Part shown: piece after piece, positions 34,600 through 46,194 of the stretch
How positions within the stretch are numbered: position 1 is the first letter of the stretch
Layout: each line of letters starts with the position of its first letter
DNA from: Amborella trichopoda
Taxonomy: Eukaryota > Streptophyta > Magnoliopsida > Amborellales > Amborellaceae
Assembly (NCBI RefSeq): GCF_000471905.2
Contig: NW_006494789.1
Span: forward strand, 3,517,822-3,581,821
Length of the DNA: 64,000 nt
Direction of reading: 5' to 3'
Program-made: the position numbers and the translations under genes
The notes under the pieces: model-generated
Database searches by the model: none
Seen by the model: only the letters and a program-made list of their open reading frames with translations
What the model was told of the DNA's origin: nothing

Positions 34600-35840
34600 A
34601 TTCTTCATTTACTAGACTTTCCAGTTGATTTCTTCTTGTGCTCCAAGGCTTTTGTGGACGGTCTTCGGGTGTGGGCACATCTTATGATTCTTCTAAGTTA
34701 ATCAGGTTGACATCAGTATTCTTTGTCAAGACATCTAGAGTTTCTGATTCTTCTCTACCATCAACATCTTCCTTTCTGACACTTATCATGCTGTTATCGA
34801 TGAGATCTTGAGCTCTATGTTTGAAAGCTCGACATTTCTCAGTGCTATGGGCATAGTTTTGATGCCAATTGCACCATTGGGATGTATTACCTCCATGGAA
34901 AGGAGGAATCTTGGTTGTTGTCAGAGCCTTGCGTTAATCAACTTCTTAATGACATCGGTCATAGGCTCATAAATGGGAGTGAACTCCCTTGGTGTGAAAG
35001 TCTTCATTCTCCATGTGGTAGAATAAATTTTAGTCTTTTCTTGTGAATGGTTTGCAGAAGGGTTGCTTTTCTTGATCATGTTCACTTCTCCTTCTTGAGA
35101 AAGTTTTTCGGCTGCGGCTTTAACTTCCTTAGCTCGCTCATATCGTGATATTCTTTCAAGCATAATATCAAATGAGTAAGGGACTGCCCCCATACTGAAG
35201 AACATGACATATTCTGGAGTCATATTCTCTAATGCCATGCTTACGTTCACAGCTTCATGGAGTGGAGTTTCAATAACTTGCATAGAGGCCTCTCTAAATC
35301 TGGTTATAAACAAGGAAGAAGACTCGCCCAACTTCTATTTGGTGGAAGTTAACTCACCAAGGGTGAGGGGTCTTGATATAACGGGAGGAAAATTACTTAA
35401 ATATTTCATCAGGAGTTGCTTGAGGGTTATCCTTCATGACTCTTCGGTACCACATCAAGGGTTCTTTTAATAAGCTATGCTAGAACATGACCTTAAGTTG
35501 GTTGGGCCGGTCTCACAGTGTGTGGACCATCATTAAGTAGGCTTTTATGTGTGCCTCAGGACCCCCTTTTCCTGGAAATCTGTTTTTGAACTGTGGCATC
35601 ACAAACCCCACTGGTAGATCTTCTAAGTTTCTTAGAATTTCTTGTACATAAGCTTTAAGAGTTGAGAAATCCCATATTCTCGTTTTCTCTAAAGAATCTT
35701 GGAGGTGTTTCATATGAGTGACTGGAGCCGTCGTTATAACTGTGAGCTGGCTCGGTTGTATGGTCTGTTGAACCTGACTTTGTGGTATGTGGCTCGTATA
35801 AACTGGCCGTGGGGCCCATGTAGCAGGTTGCCCCAAGAAC
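34600..35840 (-). pseudogene. Family C gag remnant
   Basis: Reading down the minus strand: N-terminal capsid (35836-35513, DLPVGFVMPQFKNRFPGKGG then PEAHIKAYLMMVHTL), central Retrotrans_gag (35331-34921, SSSLFITRFREASMQVIETP, then ISRYERAKEVKAAAEKL), and near 34880 a Cys/His segment (WCNWHQNYAHSTEKC) like those of other Tat gags. It would encode capsid/nucleocapsid. A related piece is at 46200-47190. It is broken. Confidence 0.75.
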
Positions 35841-36080
35841 TGAGCCTGAGGTATGTGTTGAACTTGATGTGCCAGTTGTCAGCTTGTAGACTCACTCGAG
35901 TTGAAGACTCTACCCATTACTCGGAGGTTGCACAACTTGGCCATGCAAGGAGGCCTACAGGATAGGATTACCACTTAACTTGGATGGACGATTCAAGTTG
36001 CTATGACAACTAAACCTCTGAGCTTGGGTAGCTAGGTCTACCTGACCTTGACCTTGTGTTTATAGTGCAGAATCGAGAGA
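35841..36080 (-). other. Short leader between family C LTR 2 and gag
   Basis: About 240 bases with no clear coding sequence. The expected primer site was not identified, because the exact 3' end of LTR 2 is uncertain. Confidence 0.4.
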
Positions 36081-37305
36081 CCTAACAATGTAGATCTCTT
36101 AGATCTGACACTTTCAACTGATAAAACATAAATGAAAAAGTAATGGTAGAGAAAGTGGGAACAATTGAATTCAAATCTGAGATCAGATCTTCCCATAAAC
36201 GAGCAGATCTGCTCAAAACACAATTATCAATCAGGATGAATCGAAGCCAGATCAAAATAAAATAAATAAAATAAAAGAAAAGAGGAAATGAAGGAGAAGA
36301 AAATACCAAACAGAGCCGGATGCCCGGGCTTCCTGAGCCTTCGAGGGCTCGTCCTTATCAGAACCGGTTCCTTTTGCCCTTGTGGTCCAGATGTCGATCA
36401 GCAAGTCTCCGGTAGTAGTAGGGTGCTTGTGCCCTAGGAATGGTTTAGATCTAGGGTTGTTGTGCCCTAGGTCTTGGTTCACTCAAGCTTAAGATGAGGT
36501 TTAGGGTTTTCTTAGGGAAGGTCTCTCTACTCTCCTAGGGTTTCTCTTCTGGCCTAAATTTTTTAAAAGTCTCGTACCTCCTCAACCCTCTCATTTTTCA
36601 TCCTTTTATGGTCACTCAAGGTGAGTTCATCTGAACGAGGGATTTTTTGGGGCAGAGTTATCTCGTAACCAACAAATCCCTTGGTCTAACCAATATTTAA
36701 GTTTTTAAAATTCAGATTTGACCAACGCGGATAGAATCACATGGCCAAAATACCCATAAGATAACCCTAAAAACACAAAAAATACATAAAAATTATTTGG
36801 GCCTAAACACGGCTGGGCCAAATAAGGAATGCTCCTAATTGAAAATTTTCTTTTCAAGTTGTATCTTAGCCTCTTTTGAAGCTACCAGTTCAAAATGGAT
36901 TTGTTTGCTATTTTTAATGATTGTTTTGGTAAAATAAGGCATTTGCAAGATGACTTGGGGGACACGCCCTGTGTCGCCTAGGAGGCACGCCTCGTGTTGC
37001 CCAAACCAGAACTGGTCCAAATTGATGTTTTTCAATTTGTGTGTCTTCCTCACCTCTTGTAAAGCTCTCAGAGAAAATTTACGTTAAAATAGATTTTTTT
37101 ACTGTTTTTAATGATTTTTCTGTAAAACAACGCATTTACTAGATTCCGGGTCAAAACATGCATCTATTAGGTTCTGGGCTAGCAGAATTGTTCCGACGTA
37201 CAGGGTAAGTTGTGTGACTTATGGATTTTGGGTTTACTAGGTTAATTTGATCCTAAGGGTCTAAGAAAACCATAGAACTTGCCAGATTTAAAGCGGGTGT
37301 CTACA
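36081..37305 (-). repeat. Family C LTR 2, shared by the two units
   Basis: The minus strand starts TGTAGACACCCG at 37305 just after a polypurine tract, so it is the 3' LTR of the upper unit. It also stands in front of gag as the 5' LTR of the lower unit. GC-rich inverted motifs (GACACGCCCTGTGTCGCC near 36960) recur in LTR 3. The lower boundary, about 36081, is approximate. Confidence 0.75.
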
Positions 37306-37320
37306 GTTGCCCCTCTTTGG
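37306..37320 (-). promoter_or_regulatory. Polypurine tract before family C LTR 2
   Basis: The minus strand reads CCAAAGAGGGGCAAC directly before TGTAGACACCCG, the same layout as at 31287. Confidence 0.8.
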
Positions 37321-38144
37321 CACTCCCTGTCCTTTGAGGGATAGGAGAGTGGCAAAGAAGTAGACATGGCCGTTCCCTATCCTTCGAGGGGCAGGCAAAC
37401 GCACACTCCATAGGTGAGTAGCAACAGTAGACTCTTTGACACTTTGTGTCTTCGAGGGGCAGGAGAATGTCAAAGATGAATGTCATCCCGACGTCACGTG
37501 GGCAAATGGCACACGAACTATCCCTTCAAGTCATCGTGCTCTCATGCTCACCCACCTAGGGCATTTTCATCCTGGGGTTTTCGTCATGAAGTGTCGGCGA
37601 GCTACGCAACCTTCAAACTCAAGGTGTATTTTACAGCCATTCCACTTGACCTTAAGGGTTTTCTCAATTTGAAATTTTTTAACCCTGGTAATGTCTTTGA
37701 TCTCCTTAGTGTTTCCTAAGGCTGTCTATAGGGAAATACTTTCTATAGGACGAGACTTTTTTGATCAATTCCAAATAGAGAGGCGAGGTAACAACGCAGT
37801 ATTCGAGGCAATGCGGTGTTCATCATATACGGGTGTCTAAGATCCTTTGTTTTTTACAAGTCTTTTTAGAAAGTTTTGAATGTAGGAAGGGATTTGAAAC
37901 AGAACTCGGAGCAGGGACAGGCTACGATTTAAAAAAATAAATTAAAATTCTTGAAAACACAAGACATAAAGTTTTTGAAAATAGAAGACATATGGTGAAA
38001 ATTTTGAAAAGAGAAAGATATTCCAAAAACAATGTTGGGTAGTAATTTCAACTCCTGCAACCATAGAGCCCCTCTAAGCAGTTTAGTGTCATGCAGCGAT
38101 GGATGATACACCCAACCTTTTACGTCATACAGGGATAGACAGTA
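37321..38144 (-). other. Family C 3' noncoding region, unit 2
   Basis: It contains repeated GTCCTTTGAGGG/TCCTTCGAGGGGCAGG segments (37330, 37380, 37445) and matches 31302-32050. No gene is recognised; short open frames here (such as 37436-37672) have no domain and no counterpart frame in the other copy. Confidence 0.55.
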
Positions 38145-38630
38145 CCGGTCTTGGCTCTTCTACATCGCATGAGTTTGACATTGAACTGGATAACCCGACC
38201 TTTTATGTGATATGGGGCTAGACGTTACCTGTTTCGGCTCTTTTACGTCGCACGAGTTTGACATATTAGCTCGGTTTATTAATGTCGCACGAGTTTGACG
38301 TGTTAGCTCATTTTTTTAAAGTCGCATGAGTTTGACATGTTAGCTCATTTTTTTAAACGTCTCACGAGTTTGACGTCTTAGCTCAATTTTTTAACGTTGC
38401 ACGAGTTTGACATGTTAGCTTGGTTTGTTAATGTCGCATGAATTTGACGTGTTAGCTCGGGTTTTTAACATCGCGCGAGTTTGACGTGCTAGCTCGAGTT
38501 TTTAACGTTGCGTGAGTTTGACATGTTAGCTCGGGTTTTTAATGTCGCACGAGTTTAACGTTTTAGCTCAGTTTTTTAATGTCGCACATGTTAGTTCGGT
38601 TTTTTAACATCACAAGGGTTTGATGATCTG
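38145..38630. repeat. 37-bp tandem array, about 10 units
   Basis: Units of the form GTCGCACGAGTTTGACGTGT followed by TAGCTCG and a T-run begin at 38247 and repeat every 36-38 bases to about 38620, with two looser units before. The T-run length varies. It lies in the 3' noncoding region of the family C unit and is absent from the unit 1 equivalent. Confidence 0.85.
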
Positions 38631-38639
38631 AATTCTGGT

Positions 38640-38860
38640 TAGTAGTTTAGGCTCATGCCACCAAGGAGCAAAATATTTTGAAGTCGGTTGGCAGTTTAAG
38701 CTCATGCCACCGAGGAGCAAAGATTTTGGAATCGGTTGGCAGTTTAAGCTCATGCCATCAAGGAGCAAAAGATTTTGAAATCAGTTGGCAGTTTAAGATC
38801 ACGCCACCAAGGATCATATTTATTATGTTTTGGCTGGGCGACACCAGGTGTGTCGCCCAT
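38640..38860. repeat. 48-bp tandem repeats and a perfect hairpin
   Basis: Four units with GCAGTTTAAGCTCATGCCAC are spaced about 48 bases (38645-38815). Just after lies GGGCGACAC-caggt-GTGTCGCCC (38836-38858), a perfect 9-bp stem with a 5-base loop. Similar GGCGACACG motifs occur in the family C LTRs. Confidence 0.8.
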
Positions 38861-40240
38861 AAAAATGTTTTCTATTATTTATTTATTTTATTAAGTGTTG
38901 CGACCCCTATTGTGAGGTCTTTCTGAACTTTGCCCCTGTTGTGGGGAGTTTGAATTTTTTATGTTTTTTTAATTGCCCTTGTTGAGGGTTCTTTGCTAAG
39001 CTTGCCCTTATAAGTGTCCAACTTTATTCATCGAAGCATATTAGAACACTTTCTTTGCACATACTTTTCAAACTCAGCCCCCTAGTTGTAGGGTTTTTGT
39101 CTTGAATTTATGACTATTGGGTCGTTGTACTCACACACGGGGATAAGCTTGCCCCATTTTGCCTCAGGGGATCATGTCGAGAGAAAAATGCTCCTAGACT
39201 AGCCAATTTTATCATTGGAAAGGTTCACCCATCTCTTATATGTGGTAGTTGGTAGTTATACTCATAAAACCATGGAGTGTGTGACTAACAATTTAACCTC
39301 TTGTAGTGATGGAGGAAGTCCCTTATAAAAGGAGAGAGTTTTTGAAAATGGATGATTTTAACAATCAAATTGAAACAACATTTTCAAAAGGGATGGGCCT
39401 TACAGTTTTGCTACCTGTGGCCCCTTTGGTGGTNNNNNNNNNNNNNNNNNNNNNNNNNNNNNNNNNNNNNNNNNNNNNNNNNNNNNNNNNNNNNNNNNNN
39501 NNNNNNNNNNNNNNNNNNNNNNNNNNNNNNNNNNNNNNNNNNNNNNNNNNNNNNNNNNNNNNNNNNNNNNNNNNNNNNNNNNNNNNNNNNNNNNNNNNNN
39601 NNNNNNNNNNNNNNNNNNNNNNNNNNNNNNNNNNNNNNNNNNNNNNNNNNNNNNNNNNNNNNNNNNNNNNNNNNNNNNNNNNNNNNNNNNNNNNNNNNNN
39701 NNNNNNNNNNNNNNNNNNNNNNNNNNNNNNNNNNNNNNNNNNNNNNNNNNNNNNNNNNNNNNNNNNNNNNNNNNNNNNNNNNNNNNNNNNNNNNNNNNNN
39801 NNNNNNNNCAGAAATCACGAAGTTGTTTTCTTACCTTTGGAGCTTTCATCCTCTGCTTCGCTGATCCATAGAGAGTCCTCTAGATTCTTGCTGGGCTTCC
39901 ATCTTGGAGGGTCTCAATGTTTTTCAGGGTTCTTCAAAATCACTTCCGTTTTCCATTCATTTCACCCTCCTACATCTTTCTGAGTTGGCTCTGTTGGGAA
40001 CCTACAGGGTTTAGGAGAAGTCTTCATCCTTAGGGTCTACTTGTGTAGTATTATTGGAACTTGCAAGTACTTGTTTGTACTTGATTGCTTTGCATCGAAA
40101 GCTCTTTCTTGGAGATCTTTTTATTCCTTTTACCCGTGGGGCCTTTTCAAGTTTTCACCATGTCCATTATTTTTTTTTTTTTTTTTTTCTCTTATTTTTC
40201 TTTGTGATGCCTTTTCATGTTTTTACCACGTTTTTTAGCC
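38861..40240. other. Family C 3' noncoding region with assembly gap 39434-39808
   Basis: AT-rich sequence without recognisable genes lies on both sides of 375 undetermined bases. Open frames that run through the gap are artefacts of N translated as X. 39809-40240 ends at the CGTTACGGGTAGTATTTTCT sequence that closes integrase. Confidence 0.8.
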
Positions 40241-41524
40241 CGTTACGGGTAGTATTTTCTGAGATACATTGCATTAATGGAATCGTTGAGTTCGTAGCCC
40301 TCCTGATTTTTTAGTTTGTAAGAACTGCCTGCATGCACTCTGGTAACCACGAATGGCCCCTCTCAATTAGGTTTGAATTTGCCTAAAGCGTGTGGATTTG
40401 CAGGAGTGTGGAAGATTTTTTTGAGTAGTGTGTCTCCTTCTCTGAATTGTCGAGGAACAACTTTTCTTTGGTATGCCCTCTCGGTTCTACGCTGATAAGC
40501 AACGATATTCTGTGTTTCTCGTAGTTGTTTTTCATCTAAGTCAATGAGGGCAGTGATTCATGATTTGATCTTTTGTTCCTCATCTGAATTTTTATGAATA
40601 AGGATTCGGAGGGATGGTATCTCAACCTCGATAGGTAACACTGCTTTCATACCATACACCAATGAGTATGGGGTCATGCTAGTATGAGTCTTCTCAGTTG
40701 TCCGGTAGGCCCATAGGGTGTCATTTAGCTTGCCTTAACTAACGCATCTGAAGCCACAAGAGACACTTCTCCATCGTTCTCATTTTTTTGCTCTATTTCG
40801 TTTTTGATCCTTGGTGGGGACGGGTCATGTTCATTCCTGATGTAGAATGGCAGCGTGGTGATTTCTGGAGGAATATCAACCATTAAAGCAAGGGTTGCAA
40901 GGGTATCGGCGAACCAATTATTTTCCCTAGTTACATGTTGAATGGTGATTTTATTAAAATATGGAATCATCTTTTCCACCTTTTCTTGATAGGGTTTGAG
41001 CTTTTCTTCTTTCACCTTCCAAATCCTTGAACTTGGTTTATGGCGAGTAAGGAGTCACCTATCACTCGTATTTGCTGAATTTTTATTCCCATGGCATTCT
41101 CAAGCCCGGCTATCAAGGCTTAGTATTTAACAATGTTATTGGTACATGGGAAATTCAATCTAATGGCTGTTGGTAATAAAATTTTCTCGGGTGAGCATAG
41201 TATAACTCATACACCTGACGCATATTCATTCTTTGCACCATCGACGTATAACTCCCAAATTGAGTCCTTCATTGTGAAGAGGTTCTCATCGGGGAGATCC
41301 ATGTTAATGGGAATGTTATTTGGCAGTGCGTGTTCAGCTAAGTGGTCAGCAATGGCTTGTCCTTTGACCGATTTTTGAGTGACATACTCAATCTTGAACT
41401 CGCTCAGTATCATTCTCCACTTCACGAAATGTCTGTTGAGGACTGAGCTCTCTAATAGGTACTTGAGTGGGTCAGTTTTTTATATGACCTTGATTGAATG
41501 AGACAAGACAAGATCCATTTTTGA
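40241..41524 (-). pseudogene. Family C second copy of RNase H and integrase C-terminus
   Basis: Reading down the minus strand: second RNase H (41425-41207, EFKIEYVTQKSVKGQAIADH then LYVDGAKNEYASGV; 41015 onward HVTRENNWFADTLATLALMV) and the integrase end (about 40720-40245: AYRTTEKTHTSMTPYSLVYG, then YLRKYYP). It is a tandem copy of 41525-42920, starting and ending at equivalent points. It is broken. Confidence 0.75.
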
Positions 41525-42256
41525 GCTCGTTACGGGTAGTATTTTCTGAGATACATCACATTAATGGGGCCATTGAGTTCATACCCCACCTGATTTTTTA
41601 TCTTGTAAGAGTTTCCTGCGTGCACTCGGGTAACGATGAATGGCTCCTCCCAATTAGGTTTGAACTTGCCTAAAGGTTGTGGATTTGCAGGAGTGTGGAA
41701 GATTTTCTTGAGTACCATGTCTCCCTCTCTGAATTGTTGAGGAACAACTTTTCTTTAGTATGCCCTCTCGATTTTACGCTGGTAACCAACGATATTCTGT
41801 GTTTCTAGTAGTCATTTTTCATCCAAAGCAACGTGGGCAGTGATTTGTGCTTCGATCTTTTGTTCCTCTACCCATTTGGTGAAGTATTATGTAGCTGTTA
41901 ATATAAAACGGTGGCCATTCGAGGCTTTTGGTGAAATCATTCCAATGATATCAAGACTTCACTACTCTGCTAGTACTTGGTCAATTTCATGCTGATCAAG
42001 GCACCGTAGAATGATGCTAGCAAAGAATTTTTTGAATTGGAGATCATCTCTTACTAAGAATCCCATAGAAAACCTTTTGAAGGCTTCTTTATCCTTTTTG
42101 TTGGCTCCTTCGGGGTATAAACCATTTGTTAACAGGGACAAAACATCGTGGAATGATGGTTTTGCTTTAACTAGCGCATCTTAAGTCACGAGAGACACTT
42201 CCCCATCGTTGTCATTTTCTTGTTCTATTTCTTTTTCAATCCTCGGTGGGGAAGGT
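41525..42256 (-). pseudogene. Family C integrase remnant
   Basis: Near 42150-42000 the minus strand reads like the integrase N-terminal zinc region (LLTNGLYPEGANKKDKEAF, LRCLDQHEIDQVLAE), then a core trace (IGMISPKASNGHRFILTA), and 41718-41530 the C-terminal part (PLGKFKPNWEEPFIVTRV, INVMYLRKYYP). The domain order RT, RNase H, RNase H, integrase is that of Tat elements. It is broken. Confidence 0.75.
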
Positions 42257-42826
42257 TCATGTTAACATTGTGATTTCTAGAGGAATATTAACCATTGAAG
42301 CAAGGGTCACAAGGGTGTCGACGAATAGATTATTTTCCCTAGTCATGTGCTGAAAGGTGATTTTCTTAAAATGTGGGATCATCTTTTCCACCTTTTCTTG
42401 AAAGGGTTGGAGCTTTTCTTCTTTCACTCTCCAAATCTCTTGAACTTGGTTTATGACGATTAAGGAGTCACCAATCACATGTATTTGTTGGATTTTCATT
42501 CCCATTGCATTCTCAAGCCCAGCTATCAAGGCTTCATATTCAGCAATGTTATTGGTACATGGAAAATTCAATCTGATGGCAGTTCGCAATAAAATCTTCC
42601 TGGGTGAGCTTAATATGATTCCTATACCTGACTCGTATTCGTTTTTTGCACCGTCGAAGTATAGCTGCCAAATCGAGTCCTCAATTATGAAGAGGTTCTC
42701 ATCAGGGAGATCCGTGTTAATGGGAATATTGCCTGGCCGTGCGTGTTCAGCTAAATGGTCAGCAATGGATTGTCCTTTGACCAATTTTTGAGTGACATAC
42801 TCAATCTCGAACTTGCTCAATAACAT
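42257..42826 (-). pseudogene. Family C second (archaeal-type) RNase H domain
   Basis: One 189-residue open stretch holds a second RNase H-like fold: LYFDGAKNEYESGIGIIL (first acidic residue), NNIAEYEALIAGLENAMGM (Glu), VIGDSLIVINQV (Asp) and HMTRENNLFVDTLVTLA (last acidic region). The acidic residues stand where RNase H active-site residues are expected. Tat LTR elements are known to carry such an extra archaeal-type RNase H after the usual one; this is the strongest lineage marker in the window. It would degrade RNA in RNA:DNA hybrids. Confidence 0.8.
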
Positions 42827-43150
42827 TCTTCACTTCGCCAAATGTCCGTTGAGGACTGGCCTCTCCAATAGGTACCTGAGTGGGTCAATTTTTGATATGA
42901 GCTTGACTGAATGAGATAATACACAATGTCTTAGTTTCTGCATGGCCCACACAAGTGTTAAGCAGTGTTTCTCCACATCTGTATATCTTGTCTCATAATC
43001 AACCATGGTTTTCCTGATATAGTATATTGTTTGTTTTGTTCCATGGTCGTTATATTGTCCTAACATTGCCCCCAAGGTCTTGTCTTTCCCTGACATGTAT
43101 AGGAACATGGGTTTATCTGGACTAGGAGGACTAAGGATGGGAAGTTTGGT
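42827..43150 (-). pseudogene. Family C first RNase H domain
   Basis: The usual Ty3/Gypsy RNase H follows RT: FLYMSGKDKTLGAMLGQ, then IYYIRKTMVDYETRYTDVEK and LTLVWAMQKLRHCVLSHSV. It belongs to the pol polyprotein and is immediately followed by the second RNase H. Confidence 0.75.
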
Positions 43151-44220
43151 GAGTTACTCCTTCATTTGATCGAGCGCTTCTTGACATTCATTGTCCCATA
43201 TGAATGGGGTGTCCTTCTTATGGAGTCTATTGAATGGTGTGCACTTATCCGTCAGTTGTGAAATGAAATGCCCTATGGCTTGTATGCGACCTTGAAGCCC
43301 ACAGATTTCTCTAATGTTCCGGGGAGGAGGCATTTCAGTGATGGCTCGTATTTTGGATGAGTCCACCTCAATGCCTCTTTGGCTCACTATAAAGCCTAGT
43401 AATTTATCGGATTCAAGTCCAAAGGCACATTTTTGTGGATTGAGTTTGAGTTGATGTTTCTAGAGTCTTTCGAAAATGATTCTCAGGTTGGTGAGATGAT
43501 CAATATAGTCTTCCATAATGGTATGCATTAGATCATGGAAGATCTTAGTCATTGCCCATTGATTAGTTGCTCCTGCATTTTTTAGATCGATGGGCATGAC
43601 TTTGTAACAGTAGGTTCCCCATTGCATTATGAATGATGTCTTGGTTTGCTCTTCTTCTGCCATGAGGATTTGGTTGTAACCCAATAAGCCTTCCATGAAT
43701 GACAACATCTCGCGACCTACAGTGTTGTCGACCAAGGCATCTATGTTTGGTAATGGAAAATTGTCTTTGAGACATGCCTTATTGAGGTCTCGGTAGTCGA
43801 TTCACACTCAGATCCTCCCGTCTTTCTTGGGTACGACCACTATATTGGCCAACCATTCCGAGTAATCGACGGGGTCAACGGGGAGGATGAACTTCTCCTT
43901 GAGCAGCTTGTCGATCTCTTCTTTAAATTTGAGCTCAAGGTGGGTCTTTTGATGTCAAAGTTTCTGCCTTACAAGCTTTGCCCCTTCGTTGAATATTAGG
44001 TGATGTTGCACCAATGTGGGATCTAGCCCCAGCATATCATCGTATGACCAGGCGAAGGCATCGCGATATTCCTTGAGAAAGGAAATCACAGTTTCCTACT
44101 TCTCAGAAGATAAGGAGGTTCCAATCTTGGTTAACCTTGGGTCCTTCTTAGTTCCTAGGTTTACGTCAATCCTCTCTTCGATGATAGCCATTGGCTGACC
44201 ATTGAACCTCTTCTTGAATT
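43151..44220 (-). pseudogene. Family C reverse transcriptase remnant
   Basis: The minus strand holds RT motifs in order: the fingers (about 44000-43800), LSFMEGLLGYNQILMAEEEQ with KTSFIMQWGTYCYKVMPIDL (43735-43560), NAGATNQWAMTKIFHDLMH, the catalytic-loop region near 43510, and the connection (IRAITEMPPPRNIREICGLQ, 43340-43280). It would copy element RNA to cDNA. It is broken in several places. Confidence 0.8.
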
Positions 44221-45262
44221 GCTCAAAATGGGAAGTAAGTTCTTTGGGTTCAGAGATTTCTTCAGACTCTTGACTCTCTTCATCTTCATCTTAGTCGTCC
44301 AATTCATCATCTTGGGTATTATGCACCATTATTGGGCTATCTTGAGTGAGCACCATTTTTGAAAATTCTTTCTCATTATTATTAACTTTATCATGCTTTA
44401 AATTTTCACCGGCTTTTGAAATGCCACAAGAGGAGTGAAATTTTGGGGACTAGATGCGCAAGGTAGTTAGATGGCCACCCTGCACTTATCTGTTTTTTGG
44501 CACCGGGACTTGAAGGTTCCTCTGGTATGCTTCCACCGATTATTGAGATAAAGAATTGATCGACCGATTCCGTCCCTGGGTTAGTGTTAGTGGATGAGCA
44601 CCGTTAGCTGTGTTAGAGCCAACTGTGCACACCTCCTCCAGATCCAGGTCAGCAAATAGGTCTTCAATTCCTAGTCCTTGTGTGTGTTGAGATATGGAAG
44701 AGGGACTATCCCCAGTTGAGGATTTAAGGATCACTTTCGGCCTTTTTGACGGATAGGCATAGAGAGGATCGAGGCTTTGAATGCCCCCTGATATGAAGCA
44801 CGGAGGGCTTGAAGACTTTATCTGGCTTTGAAATTGGATGAGAGTACACCCGAGCCCTTTTCGATCCCCTCTTTCAATTTTGACTTCGGGTGATGCAGAA
44901 ATCGCTTCCTTTATGCCTTGCTCTTGATTTCCCAAACAATCGTCAGGTTGGAAGCCTTGGGGGAGGAGCATGTGCCGAGCTTCGAGGGTCCCGAAACCAT
45001 ATCGATGTTGGCAACAGATGATCTCCTCCATTCATGCAGAAGTTTTCAAAATTTGAGGAACGGGGTCGCCGGCCTCTAGGTGTGAAGTGGTACAATGAGC
45101 TTGCTCGAAGGAAGCGAGAGGGATTTCTCCGAGCTCAACTCCTACGGCCAGTTTTTTGCTTTGAACGCTGGAATTGGAATATGAAGGGAGTTCTGCGCAT
45201 ACCTTTGCGATGCCATTTTTAATCGAAAACTTGAGGCATTGATGGAGTGTTGAGGTGACCAC
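44221..45262 (-). pseudogene. Family C protease end and G-patch-like linker
   Basis: 45262-45032 reads like the C-terminal end of the Tat protease region (STLHQCLKFSIKNGIAKV). 45031-44540 has GTLEARHMLLPQGFQPDDCL and then GDRKGLGCTLI, resembling a G-patch motif between protease and RT. 44540-44221 is acidic linker. The A1 counterpart is 7271-8150. Confidence 0.6.
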
Positions 45263-45269
45263 GAGGTTC

Positions 45270-46191
45270 TCAATGCCCTGGATAAGGTTCTATAACTAGG
45301 GTTGTTGTGCCTTAGAGATCTAGGTTTACTCAGGCTTTAGATGAGGATTAGGGTTTTCTCAGGGAAGGTCTACAGTTTCTAAAAGTCTCGGCCCTCCTCT
45401 TTTATTTCTTTTCCTTTTTTCCCTCTCGTTTATCATCATTTTTTGGTCACCTAAAGTGAGTTCATCTGAACAAGGGATTTGTTGGGCAGAGTTATCCCGT
45501 AACCAACAAATCCCTTATCAAACCAATCTTTTATTTTGAAAAATTCGGATTTAACGAAAGCGGATAGTATAACGCTGCCAAAACCACTCAAAATATGACC
45601 ATCAAAACACAAAAAATGATAAAAACATGGGTGGGGAAAAATCTGTCTGGCCGCGCCCCGTGTCGCTTGAGCGGCATGCTCCTTTTCACCCAAACCAAAA
45701 CTTGTCCAAAGTGAAAGGTCATTTTTTAGTTGTGTTCCCTATCCTCTTGTGAAGCTACCAGAAAATATATGGGGCAAAACATATCTTTTTACTATTTTTA
45801 ATGATTGTTTTAGTAAAATAAGGCATTTGCAGGATGACTTGGGCGACACGCCCCTTGTCGCCTTGGCGGCACGCCCCTGGTTTCCCAAACCAAAACTTGT
45901 CCACATTGAGGTTTTTCAATTTGGGTGTCTTCCTTAGCTTCTTATGAAGCTCTCAGAGAAAATTTGGGCCAAAACAAAGTTTTTTACAATTTTTAATGAT
46001 TGTTTCCGTAAAACAGCATGTTTACTAAATTTCGGGTCAAAACAGGCATTTGCTGGGTTCTGGGCTGGCAGAATGGTTCCGGCTCACAAGGTCAGGTTTG
46101 TGACCTATGGATTTTGGTTTTAGTAGGACAATTTGATTCTAAGGGTTTGATAAAACCATAGAACTTGCCAAATTTAAAGTGGGTGTCTACA
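45270..46191 (-). repeat. Family C LTR 3 (in front of pol unit)
   Basis: The minus strand starts TGTAGACACCCAC at 46191. Matches to LTR 2 include GAACTTGCCA-type blocks, GGCATTTGCAGGATGACTTG (45827) and the GACACGCCCCTTGTCGCC motif (45845). It is shorter than LTR 2 and lies next to protease rather than gag. Confidence 0.75.
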
Positions 46192-46194
46192 GTT

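Noticed and set aside
39306-39983. Open frames of 135-225 residues across 39434-39808
   Set aside because: They exist only because undetermined bases contain no stop. The stretch is an assembly gap.
44540-45031. A host G-patch protein gene on the minus strand
   Set aside because: It lies in frame order between a protease end and RT, and matches the linker usual for plant Tat elements.
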